Origin: 66-474 sp964489055
GTDB taxonomy: Bacteria; Pseudomonadota; Gammaproteobacteria; Xanthomonadales; Rhodanobacteraceae
NCBI GenBank assembly: GCA_964489055.1
Contig: CAZAXF010000009.1
Span: 8,121 to 72,120, forward strand
DNA length: 64,000 nucleotides
Direction: 5' to 3'
Below are positions 17,772-24,487 of the stretch, piece after piece. The translations under genes were made by a program, and so were the position numbers. Position 1 is the stretch's first letter, and each line of letters begins with the position of its first letter. Below the pieces are notes generated by a model. The model searched no databases. It was not told the DNA's origin and was given only the letters and a program-made list of their open reading frames with translations.

Positions 17772-18275
17772 ATGCAGACGAAAAGAGACGATGACATTGG
17801 CGATGACTTCATCCGCAGGCAAGGGCCGGCGTATCTTGCGCATTTGCTCAGGCGGCTCTCGGACGAACTCGTTCGTGGCGCCGACGCCTGGTATCCGGAG
17901 GTGGGGGTAACCGCGCCGCCGCGCACCACGTCCACGTTGTTGGTGCTGGACCAACACGGGCCGCTGGGTGTTACCGAAATCTCCGCGCTGCTTCGTCAAT
18001 CACACCCCCTGGTCATCAACTGGATCAAACAGCTCAGGAAGCACGGATTCGTCGATACCCGCGTCGACAAGCACGACCGGCGCCGAACGGTTGTTGCGCT
18101 TTTACCCAAGGGAACCCGTGAGGTGCGGCGCCTCCGCAAGGCACTGGTCCGCATGGGAGAAGAGTCGCAGGCGCTGATGGATGAAGCCGCTCCCGGGCTT
18201 TTTGATGCGTTGTGGCGAATGGAGCGAGCATGCCGGCGCGAGTCTTTCGCGGATCGCTTACGGAATGCAGTCTAA
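17772..18275 (+). CDS. MarR-family winged-helix transcriptional regulator
   Basis: A 167-residue regulator. The winged helix-turn-helix is seen in PLGVTEISALLRQSHPLVIN followed by the wing VDTRVDKHDRRRTVVALLP, a good match to MarR proteins, flanked by dimerisation helices. The start MQTKRDDD at 17772 has a ribosome site (cagggatcaaaac); an in-frame GTG at 17718 is less likely. It is divergent from the exported hydrolase, with a 14-bp palindrome between, so ligand-responsive repression of the hydrolase and of itself is the natural reading. Confidence 0.85.
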   Translation: MQTKRDDDIGDDFIRRQGPAYLAHLLRRLSDELVRGADAWYPEVGVTAPPRTTSTLLVLDQHGPLGVTEISALLRQSHPLVINWIKQLRKHGFVDTRVDKHDRRRTVVALLPKGTREVRRLRKALVRMGEESQALMDEAAPGLFDALWRMERACRRESFADRLRNAV

Positions 18276-18545
18276 AAAGACGGCTATGCGTTGATCGTCA
18301 GCGATCCTTCCCGGCAGCGAATGTCGCGACCGCCGCTACGGGTCGATAGCGCGGGGCGCTCACGGCCATGAGCCGCCACACACTCGGGTCCAGCGAAGGT
18401 CCGCTTACAATTCACATCGTCAACTTGACGCGAACGTCACAAGATCGCGAACTCATGAAAATCATCGATTACGAAACGACTAGGTTACAGAACGCCGCAG
18501 ACGAGTCCGACGAGAGCTGATCAGCTGTGCACTTCAAACTTGATG
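18276..18545. other. Intergenic region at the distal end of the integron
   Basis: A 270-bp gap between the MarR and MAPEG stop codons. No gene is seen. On the minus strand, after the MAPEG stop, there is a GCGTT at 18495-18491 where the next attC core would be expected, but it reads GCGTTCTG and no paired R'' site was found. An attC here is degraded or absent. Confidence 0.4.
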
Positions 18546-18953
18546 CTACGACTCGCCCCCGAATCCGGCTACAGCGAATAGACCTAGCACACAGGCGAGA
18601 CTTACGAACTGCGCTGTCGAGCGCAATGTGGCTTTGTCGTTCAGATAAAACGCTAGATACGCTACACGGGCCAACACCCAGACTACCGCCAAAGCGTCTA
18701 TTGGGGTCTGTGGGGCATGCACAAGGTGGGCGACGATGACTGCTGCGGCAAAGCCGGGGAGCGACTCGAAAGAATTGAGCTGGGCGCCCCAAGCTCGTTT
18801 GGCCACGCCTTGGATGATATTCGGGAAGTCGCGTGGACTATTGTTGTCGCGTATTCTACGACCGTCGGCACCTCTGCTTCGGTTTACAGCAATGCCAAAA
18901 CAGATATATGGCATCAAAACTGCGACCAGGATGCACCATAACGCTATTGTCAT
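18546..18953 (-). CDS. MAPEG-family membrane protein in an integron cassette
   Basis: A 135-residue protein with about four hydrophobic helices and the MAPEG pattern NSFESLPGFAAAVIVAHLV and ARVAYLAFYLNDKATLRSTA. The family includes microsomal glutathione transferases and bacterial proteins of unknown role. Compared with neighbours it uses more A/T-rich codons near the N-terminus (for example tatatctgttttggcatt), a sign of foreign origin. The start is preceded by aggagagagacg. It begins 27 bp after the attC core of the preceding cassette, so it looks like the second cassette of a small integron. Confidence 0.8.
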   Translation of the reverse strand: MTIALWCILVAVLMPYICFGIAVNRSRGADGRRIRDNNSPRDFPNIIQGVAKRAWGAQLNSFESLPGFAAAVIVAHLVHAPQTPIDALAVVWVLARVAYLAFYLNDKATLRSTAQFVSLACVLGLFAVAGFGGES

Positions 18954-18979
18954 CGTCTCTCTCCTGTGTCCCTACCGAG

Positions 18980-19036
18980 TTCTAACGCCCGAGGTAACCG
19001 GCGCAACCCGCGCAGCGGGTGAGCGTCCGGTTGACC
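18980..19036 (-). other. attC recombination site of the CPBP cassette
   Basis: Read on the minus strand, it starts with ggtcaac (one mismatch to the R'' consensus RYYYAAC) and ends with gttagaa (one mismatch to the R' core GTTRRRY). Between them is an imperfect palindrome: ggt-aaccgg pairs with ccggtt-gacc, and acccgc-gca-gcgggt forms the tip, with extrahelical bases. It is 57 bp long, and the preceding gene ends inside it. These are the defining features of integron attC sites. The call is by eye; no covariance model was run. Confidence 0.75.
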
Positions 19037-19713
19037 GAATATTTACCTGCATTGTGTCCCAACTGTGCCCGCCGGTGGACGGCTGCAGGCACGGCAAGGA
19101 AACCGGCCCCGTCTACGATGGCGTGCGCCAAGATGCAGAGCCAAAGATTGCGCGTGAACGCAAAGAGCAGCGTGAACACGACCGCTGAGACGAAGACCGG
19201 CACCAAGTGAGCGAAGCCCCGCTTAAAGTGTGCTAGTGTGAACGCAACCACCGAAACAGCGCACGCCACCCATAGGCTCCCGAACAAAAACTGCCCGATG
19301 CCAACCGCGTAGGCGCGATACAGCACCTCCTCTGTAACTGCCGCCGTAATTACGATAAAGCACCGGTGCCCGAACGGCAGACTGAAAAGCGCCTGGTACC
19401 GCGCTGACTGACTTTGGGAGTGCAAGCCGAGCCTCTGCCGGATGTACAGGGAAATTCCTGGCGCCCCGAACATAACTGCTGCTGCAACTATGGCCCAACC
19501 GACGCCTCCCCACGTGGGCCACACGATCCCGAGATGCGCGCGCCGATCGCCGACTCTCGCAGCAGCGATGATAACCACAATGATTGCCGCCGCCCACAGA
19601 GTGATGCGCGGAACAAGTGCCCACGGTTGGAAGTGCAGCCGCTTGAATGAAGCCAGCAGCAAAGGGCTTCCCGCGAGCGACACCGCAACGCCAAAGAGTA
19701 GGAGTGCTGGCAT
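18982..19713 (-). CDS. CPBP-family (CAAX-like) intramembrane protease in an integron cassette
   Basis: A 243-residue membrane protein with the CPBP/Abi motifs: motif 1 TEEVLYRAY with the catalytic double glutamate, motif 2 FTLAHFKRG, and a final His in LAHAIVDG. Family members are intramembrane glutamic proteases linked to bacteriocin self-immunity or membrane-protein processing. The last 17 residues (from SVNRTLTRCAGCAGYLGR) are encoded by the attC site, and the TAG stop is formed by its GTTAG core, a common trait of cassette genes. The start lies only 5 bp inside the cassette, with no clear ribosome site. It is the first cassette after attI. Confidence 0.82.
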   Translation of the reverse strand: MPALLLFGVAVSLAGSPLLLASFKRLHFQPWALVPRITLWAAAIIVVIIAAARVGDRRAHLGIVWPTWGGVGWAIVAAAVMFGAPGISLYIRQRLGLHSQSQSARYQALFSLPFGHRCFIVITAAVTEEVLYRAYAVGIGQFLFGSLWVACAVSVVAFTLAHFKRGFAHLVPVFVSAVVFTLLFAFTRNLWLCILAHAIVDGAGFLAVPAAVHRRAQLGHNAGKYSVNRTLTRCAGCAGYLGR

Positions 19714-19718
19714 TTGAA

Positions 19719-19725
19719 GGCTAAC
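19719..19725 (-). other. attI-like core site, integron cassette insertion point
   Basis: On the minus strand ctacgtagcgttagccttcaaatg contains the core GTTAGCC (GTTRRRY with one mismatch) immediately before the first cassette gene. The same gcgttag occurs at the far end of the cassette in attC. The two cores delimit a cassette of about 739 bp. A hairpin ccccggtttcgggg lies just upstream in the presumed attI region. Confidence 0.6.
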
Positions 19726-19760
19726 GCTACGTAGACCCCGAAACCGGGGTGTAGCACCGG

Positions 19761-19789
19761 ATGTTCAGCGTGCGGCACCGGCTTGTCAA
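19761..19789 (-). promoter_or_regulatory. Candidate cassette promoter (Pc)
   Basis: The minus strand has a perfect -35 TTGACA (19789-19784), a 17-base spacer and a weak -10 GAACAT (19766-19761), directed through attI into the cassettes. In integrons Pc lies in or near the integrase gene start, as here. The -10 matches only at the A2, A5 and T6 positions. Confidence 0.4.
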
Positions 19790-19885
19790 TCAGGAAATTC
19801 CTACACCGATCAAGGACACCGTCCTCTGGCCGCGGTGACGTGACCACCCCAAGATCCGGGTGCATATCTGACGAAGTGGGGTGCT

Positions 19886-20404
19886 ATGTCTTATCCACCC
19901 GGAGCCGAGGGTGTAATGGGCGCAGTCGCGCCAAGGGGATCACCGCGTCTGTTGGACGCCGTTCGTGCGCGTTTGCGGTTCAAACACTACAGCTTGGAGC
20001 AGGCCTATATTGGCTGGATTCGCCGGTTCATTCTGGCCAATGACAAGCGCCACCCGCGCGAGATGGGCGCGAGCGAGGTTGAGCGGTTTCTGTCCGACCT
20101 AGCCGAGCGCCGCGCGGTGACGGCCAGTACGCAAATCCAGGCGCTTTCCGCAATGCTGTTCCGGAGGCTCCAGTTGGTAGAACAGACGGCTCAAGCCGGC
20201 ATTCTTGTCCACATCCCAGCGGCAATCAGTGCGGCACGTATCATTGCGACCCGAAAGCGGCCGGTCGCGAGCGTCCGCCACGGGTCGGAAGGCGACCTTG
20301 GTGCGGCGCGGTCAGCCAGCGTCAGCAGGCTGGGCAACATGAGCAAGCTGGTTCGTACCAGCGAGGCGGCCAACCATCACCAGCATCCGGGCAGGTATTG
20401 CTGA
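19886..20404 (+). pseudogene. intI: Integron integrase remnant (N-terminal domain only)
   Basis: Codons 21-92 match the N-terminal SAM-like DNA-binding domain of integron integrases of the Xanthomonas type: RLLDAVRARLRFKHYSL, EQAYIGWIRRFIL, KRHPREMGASEVERFLSDLA, TASTQIQALSAMLF. A two-residue gap follows KHYSL, where homologues read RTEQAY. Similarity stops abruptly at about 20161; the catalytic tyrosine recombinase domain (R-H-x-x-R-Y) is missing and the remaining frame to 20404 is unrelated. The enzyme cannot be active. It is divergent from the CPBP and MAPEG cassettes, the standard integron arrangement. Confidence 0.8.
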
Positions 20405-20442
20405 AGCGCTGGCCAACAAATGCCAGCATACGCGCTGGCGGT
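20162..20442. other. Unassigned sequence after the integrase breakpoint
   Basis: Open in the integrase frame to 20404, but without the recombinase C-terminal motifs. Short minus-strand frames also show nothing recognisable. An inverted repeat gccagc-atacgc-gctggc lies at 20422-20439, directly upstream of a promoter. Confidence 0.4.
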
Positions 20443-20471
20443 TTGACGCGTTGCCGGCGCGGGCCTATATT
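20422..20471 (+). promoter_or_regulatory. Strong sigma-70 promoter with adjacent inverted repeat
   Basis: -35 TTGACG at 20443-20448, a 17-base spacer, and -10 TATATT at 20466-20471. Each hexamer is one base from consensus. The inverted repeat gccagc-N6-gctggc (20422-20439) ends 3 bp before the -35 box and may be an operator. The 5' untranslated region to the repeat-protein ATG at 20689 would be about 210 bases, long enough for post-transcriptional control. Confidence 0.65.
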
Positions 20472-20688
20472 CAAATCGAACAAGTCCCGGCATCCAGAGC
20501 GCAATCGCGCTGCATGACCGTTCGATTCGACGGCTCGCCGGGTACCGCTGCTGATCGAACCCTTCCCTGGTCGGATTGTCCGGGGATTGACGCCCGGAAT
20601 CCGACATCAATCAGGCATGCGGCCGTCGACTGCGCGGGCGCGGATGAAAATCATCCGTGCCTCGAATGCAATCGAGGAGTGACTGATC

Positions 20689-21522
20689 ATGAATACCCCA
20701 GAAGAAAACCGGAAAACCATCACCAAGTCGGTGTCGGACAACATCGTTGACGGTGTCAAGGGTGTGGGAGACGTGGCCGGTGCTTTGGTCGACGTGGTCA
20801 GTGGCACGCTGGTCAAGACCCTGCGTGGAACGTCCACGGTGGGGGCGGAACTGACCTCGACCATCTCGGCCACGGTGCTCGGCGCCGTGCGCGGGGCGTC
20901 CGAAGTCGGCGCCGGTGTCGGTGGCGTGGCCAAGGGCACGCTGATCGGCGTGCTGCAGGGCACCAGGGACGTTGGCGTCAGCGCGATCGACACCATCAGC
21001 ACCACCTCCCGCACGCTGATCAAGAACACGGCGTCGGTGGGCGGCGATCTTGGCAAGGTGGCCGAGGGCGCCGTCTCGGGCGCGATCGTGGCATCCCGGG
21101 ACGTGGGCGTGAACACCAGCGAAGCCGCGGCGACCGCTGCCGGCGCGATCATGGAAGGCGCCGGCAACATCGGGGCCAGAGCCGGCACGCTGGCAAAATC
21201 GACCCTGCTGGGCACGGTCAAGGGCAGCCAGGAAGTCGGCGGCGGCGCACTCGATGCCGTGGCCGCGACCACCAGCGCCGTGATCAAGGCGACCTCCACG
21301 ACCGGAGGCGACCTGGGCGCGGCGGCGCGTGGCGCCATCGAAGGCGTGGTCGCGGGCGCGAAGGGTACCGGCGTGGATGCCAGCGAAGCCGCTTCGGCAG
21401 CGGCCACCGCGGCGGTCGAGGCCGCCGGAAAGATCAGCGCGGCCGCGGGCAAGGAGGTGCGCGACGCGGTGACCGGCACCATCGCCGGGGTCAAGGTGGT
21501 CATCAAGGAACCGGCGAAGTAG
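20689..21522 (+). CDS. Protein of eleven 22-residue amphipathic repeats
   Basis: A 277-residue protein rich in Ala, Gly, Val and Thr. From residue 29 to 270 it is an uninterrupted series of eleven 22-residue units, most opening with [VIT]-G (for example VGAGVGGVAKGTLIGVLQGT). A higher-order period of four units (88 residues) shows: VGGDLGKVAEGA is echoed by TGGDLGAAARGA, and VGVNTSEAAATAAGA by TGVDASEAASAAATA. An exact 22- (2 x 11) residue period fits an 11/3 amphipathic helix, as in apolipoproteins, perilipins and synucleins. There is no signal peptide or membrane helix. I infer surface association with a membrane, lipid or storage granule; phasin-like and LEA-like roles are alternatives. 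The ribosome site is gaggag, 11 bases before the ATG. Confidence 0.8.
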   Translation: MNTPEENRKTITKSVSDNIVDGVKGVGDVAGALVDVVSGTLVKTLRGTSTVGAELTSTISATVLGAVRGASEVGAGVGGVAKGTLIGVLQGTRDVGVSAIDTISTTSRTLIKNTASVGGDLGKVAEGAVSGAIVASRDVGVNTSEAAATAAGAIMEGAGNIGARAGTLAKSTLLGTVKGSQEVGGGALDAVAATTSAVIKATSTTGGDLGAAARGAIEGVVAGAKGTGVDASEAASAAATAAVEAAGKISAAAGKEVRDAVTGTIAGVKVVIKEPAK

Positions 21523-21542
21523 CTGTCCCGGGACTTCAGGTC

Positions 21543-22238
21543 TCAGTCGTTGCCGTCGGACGCGCGCATTTTCTGGCGCGTCGCGGGGTCCGCGCGCGCC
21601 ACCAGCGCGCCGGTGCGCATCAGGCTGACGGTGTAGCGGCCGCCGTCGACCAGCGGCAGATAGGCGCCGCTGCCGTAGACCGTGTCGACTTCGGGCAGCC
21701 AGCCAGGGTGTTTGCGGCTCAACCGGACGATGTCGAACGATCCGCCGCCACCCAGGCCGATCACGGTGTGCGGCGCGCTCATCGCCTGCTGCGGGTCGTC
21801 GTAGCGTCCGGACAGGCGATCGAGCCGGTACAGCGGCGGCACCCCGGCCAGCAGCGCCGGCAGCTTCCACTTCACCACGATCGCCTCCATGCGCCAGTCG
21901 TCGCCATCCAGCTTGAACTGGCGGGTGCCGCCGCCCGGCCGTGCCAGCGTGATGTCCCAGCGTTGCGGGGCGATGCGCCTTGCGCTGATGTCGGCCACGC
22001 GCGTTTCCTGTCCGAGCAGCCGGTAACCACGCAGCGCCGCGCCGGTGCCGGCCAGCAACAACGTCAGCGCGAGGCAAAGCAGAAGCACCAGCGCACGCCA
22101 ACCCGCGGCAAGCCGGCGGCGGTCGCGCAGGTGGCGACGCAGCGCGAAGCCCTGCGTCAACGCGACCAGCAGGAACAGCGCCGCCAGCACCAGCAGCACC
22201 GTCATCGGCAATCGCAGCAGGGTGTTCCAGTCCATCAC
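21543..22238 (-). CDS. Inner-membrane protein of unknown function
   Basis: A 231-residue protein. Two hydrophobic helices lie in the first 75 residues (LPMTVLLVLAALFLLVALTQG and WRALVLLLCLALTLLLAG), separated by an arginine-rich loop, and are followed by an extracytoplasmic domain of about 155 residues ending RQKMRASDGND. Homologues are widespread in xanthomonads and are sometimes labelled multidrug efflux, without support from the sequence. No catalytic motif is visible. It converges on the repeat-protein gene, leaving 20 bp between the stop codons. Confidence 0.65.
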   Translation of the reverse strand: MMDWNTLLRLPMTVLLVLAALFLLVALTQGFALRRHLRDRRRLAAGWRALVLLLCLALTLLLAGTGAALRGYRLLGQETRVADISARRIAPQRWDITLARPGGGTRQFKLDGDDWRMEAIVVKWKLPALLAGVPPLYRLDRLSGRYDDPQQAMSAPHTVIGLGGGGSFDIVRLSRKHPGWLPEVDTVYGSGAYLPLVDGGRYTVSLMRTGALVARADPATRQKMRASDGND

Positions 22239-22293
22239 GGGATGGCACGCATGCGGGATTGTTCGCAGCGGCTTTCAGCGCTGGGCAAAAAGG

Positions 22294-22692
22294 CTATGGC
22301 CACAGGCCGAGGATCAATCCGATCAGTGAGAACTGCAGCGTGTGGTATCCGCCATCGATCGCGAACAGCCTGAAGCTGCGTCGTGCGAACAGGTAGTTGA
22401 TCCCGAAACTCGATGCGACCCAGCACAGCCCTGCGGCAAATCCGGCGCCGAGCGCAAATGCGACCGGCGGACGAGGCCCCAGGAACATCGCGAACACGAA
22501 CGCGGCGATCAGGCTGAGTACCAGCGAAAGCCCGAAGATGCGGGCCATGTTGCCGCGCTTGACCTCGTCGTCGCTCAGACCGACCTCGCGTTGCCAGACC
22601 TTGCCGAACAGTACCGGCGAGTACCACAGCCCGCCGAGCACGAAAGCTGCAATCCCGGCCGCAATGATGGCCAGATGGTTGACTTCAGGCAT
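22294..22692 (-). CDS. DUF1761 family membrane protein
   Basis: A 132-residue protein with four hydrophobic helices. The opening VNHLAIIAAGIAAFVLGGLWYSP and the end IDGGYHTLQFSLIGLILGLW are the conserved parts of DUF1761. The function is unknown. The start has a good ribosome site on the minus strand (gaaggagaacacgcg). It may be co-transcribed with the membrane protein downstream, 55 bp away. Confidence 0.85.
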   Translation of the reverse strand: MPEVNHLAIIAAGIAAFVLGGLWYSPVLFGKVWQREVGLSDDEVKRGNMARIFGLSLVLSLIAAFVFAMFLGPRPPVAFALGAGFAAGLCWVASSFGINYLFARRSFRLFAIDGGYHTLQFSLIGLILGLWP

Positions 22693-22815
22693 CGCGTGTT
22701 CTCCTTCTTCGCGTGGACACGGCGCGGGTTCGGAAAAACCGGTTGTCTGTTCGCGACACTACCAGAAATCGGCATCTCCGGGACCGGTCTGCGTTGTGTG
22801 GCAAGCCCCCGAGCC

Positions 22816-23033
22816 ACCGTCATTCCGGACGCGGCGAAGCCGCGGTCCGGAATCTGCTTGTGGTTCGTCCCGCCGAGCGCGGACGATTTGCGCAGCAGAT
22901 TGACTCACGCCATCCATGGCGCTCGCCCTTTGGGCCGCCTGCGGCGTTCGCGGTTGCAGTCCCCGGATCAAGTCCGGGGCAGGCTCTGCAACCGCAGTCG
23001 GCTTCCACGCTGCGCGCGGCCCCGGAATGACGG
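22816..23033. repeat. Large inverted element bounded by CCGTCATTCCGG
   Basis: The left end reads accgtcattccgg and the right end ccccggaatgacggc, in inverted orientation about 200 bp apart. Inside are ttgcagtccccggatcaag ... aagtccggggcaggctctgcaa, a nested hairpin whose core ccccggatcaagtccgggg recurs at about 63640. It is non-coding. The gap 22693-23319 is otherwise occupied by the msrA fragment; no complete gene is seen in it. Confidence 0.6.
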
Positions 23034-23090
23034 CTTGGTAGAAGGTCGATACCAATCGGGACAAGGAGCGGCACAGGCCAGCCGGCCGCC

Positions 23091-23232
23091 TTCTCGCACC
23101 GCGGCAACACTCAGTCCGGTCGCACGAAGTGGCAGGTGTAGCCGTTCGGAATGCGTTCCAGGCAATCCTGCTGCCCGCGTCCGGCTTCCCGGAAGCCGCC
23201 TGCGGACGTGACTTCGGTGACGACCTTGCCAA
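23091..23232 (-). pseudogene. Decayed 3' fragment of msrA
   Basis: The minus strand encodes the C-terminal part of MsrA in frame: GKVVTEVTSAGGFREAG, then CLERIPNGYTCHFVRPD. A stop codon TGA replaces the Trp of the intact HFVRSDWVLPR, and VLPRCEK follows it. The nucleotide match to the intact msrA at 27313-27450 is close over about 140 bp and ends sharply on both sides. There is no active site, so this is a relic of a partial duplication or recombination 4.2 kb from the parent gene. Confidence 0.8.
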
Positions 23233-23319
23233 CGCGGGGCCAGGTTCATCATCCTGGAAGCTGGAAGTGAACCTGACCCCGCCGCTGTCGTCGGAAGCGT
23301 CAGTCTGGACCCCCGCCGG

Positions 23320-23919
23320 TCAGCTCGGCGGCTGGTAGTACTCGCACGATGTCCGGGGGTTCCAGTTCGAAAACATGCCGTTTGGATTATCTTTCCACGC
23401 CCAGACGCGCAGGATGTACGTGGCCGGAAGCTGGAAGCGGTTTTCCGCTGGAATGAGTTGCATGTTTTGCCCCATCACGTCAGGCCCCACGCCAGGGTGA
23501 GTGCTGTTCCAGTCGTCGGCGAAGATGAAGTACTCGGCGGCGACCAGCCGCATCCGCCCGAACGGCAGCGGTTCGTATATGAGGACCTCCGGCTTGGCCG
23601 GATCCACCATGTGGTTGTCCGCGTGGGCTCCCACCAGACCGAAGTTGACATAGTGCACCCCCGCCGTGCCGGCGTGGTCGCCACTGATGCAACCGCTGGC
23701 GAGGTCGTACCCTGCCGGACCTGCGTTCTCCACGTTCAGGTACGGCCGCGTTGCATCCCTGACGACACTGACCAGCCCCGTCGGTGGATAGAAGTTCCGC
23801 GTTTGCATCTGCGCGCGATTGTTGTCCGGTACCGGCGCGGCGATGCTGGCGGCTGCGATCGACAGGGCACCGATGGCAGCAACGATTGTGCGATAGGGAT
23901 GTGTTGAGCGCTGCTTCAT
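23320..23919 (-). CDS. Exported protein of unknown function
   Basis: A 199-residue protein. The N-terminus (KQRSTHPYRTIVAAIGALSI ... ASIAAP) is a Sec signal peptide; the mature part is rich in aromatic residues and Asn/Pro (NFYPPTGLVSVVRDATRPYL). It has two mature cysteines (SGCISGDHAG and RTSCEYYQPPS) that could form a disulfide. The ATG at 23919 was chosen for its ribosome site (ggagagacatc); the frame is open further upstream without a signal peptide. The family was not recognised. Confidence 0.7.
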   Translation of the reverse strand: MKQRSTHPYRTIVAAIGALSIAAASIAAPVPDNNRAQMQTRNFYPPTGLVSVVRDATRPYLNVENAGPAGYDLASGCISGDHAGTAGVHYVNFGLVGAHADNHMVDPAKPEVLIYEPLPFGRMRLVAAEYFIFADDWNSTHPGVGPDVMGQNMQLIPAENRFQLPATYILRVWAWKDNPNGMFSNWNPRTSCEYYQPPS

Positions 23920-24131
23920 GATGTCTCTCCATTGCGTTGTGTGTGGTATTGCCGGATCGGAAGTGGCATGCGGTGCCTGTGTTTGGCCACGTGATGCCGG
24001 ATCGGGCGTCCGAAGCAGGCGACTGCATGGCGGCAACCCTGCTTCATGAGCCAGACTGCGCGTCGAAATCGCGACGTGTGAGTGACATGCGGCGGCGTCA
24101 CGGTGAACTTGCCCGTTGGCGCACGAATTTC

Positions 24132-24156
24132 GCAACGACCGGGGTATAGTCGTTGC
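24132..24156 (+). promoter_or_regulatory. Inverted repeat overlapping a -10 box upstream of the DUF4242 gene
   Basis: gcaacgac-N9-gtcgttgc is a perfect 8-bp inverted repeat. It contains a -10-like TATAGT (24145-24150) pointing at the gene that starts at 24215. A repressor operator is inferred. The rest of the gap 23920-24214 shows no gene. Confidence 0.4.
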
Positions 24157-24214
24157 GTACTCGCGGCGCCGGCGTCGCGAGCGGCAAGGCGGGTGAACAC
24201 GGAGGAGGTGCGAA

Positions 24215-24487
24215 ATGACTCAATACATCGTCGAACGGGAGATTCCGGGCATCGGCAAGATGAACGAGGAGGAGCGGCGCGAGGCGGTGCGCCGGTCGCT
24301 CGGGGTGCTCGAAGGGCTCGGCCCGGACATCACCTGGATCCACAGCTTCGTCACCGACGACAAGATCTATTGCATCTACATGACGCCGGATGAGAGCCTG
24401 ATTCGCGAACACGGCAAGCGTCTGGGCGTACCGGTGGATCGGGTCGCGGCGGTGCGCTGCCTGCTCGAGCCGGCGTTAGCGGACTGA
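24215..24487 (+). CDS. DUF4242 (SCO4226-like) small protein
   Basis: A 90-residue ferredoxin-like protein. The pattern YIVEREIPGIGKMNEEERRE, ITWIHSFVTDDKIYCIYM and SLIREHGKRLGVPVDRV matches DUF4242. One actinobacterial member, SCO4226, binds nickel; the role here is unknown. The ribosome site ggaggaggtgcgaa is strong. The stop overlaps the convergent STAND ATPase gene by 12 bp. An inverted repeat over the -10 box suggests regulated expression. Confidence 0.85.
   Translation: MTQYIVEREIPGIGKMNEEERREAVRRSLGVLEGLGPDITWIHSFVTDDKIYCIYMTPDESLIREHGKRLGVPVDRVAAVRCLLEPALAD

Noticed and set aside
18276..18545. Intact second attC after the MAPEG cassette
   Set aside because: A GCGTT is present, but the core reads GTTCTGT and no matching R'' or palindrome was found.
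20611..22248. 545-codon minus-strand frame over the repeat protein
   Set aside because: It is the mirror of the 22-residue repeats and of a membrane-protein gene; the repeat periodicity and ribosome site belong to the plus strand.
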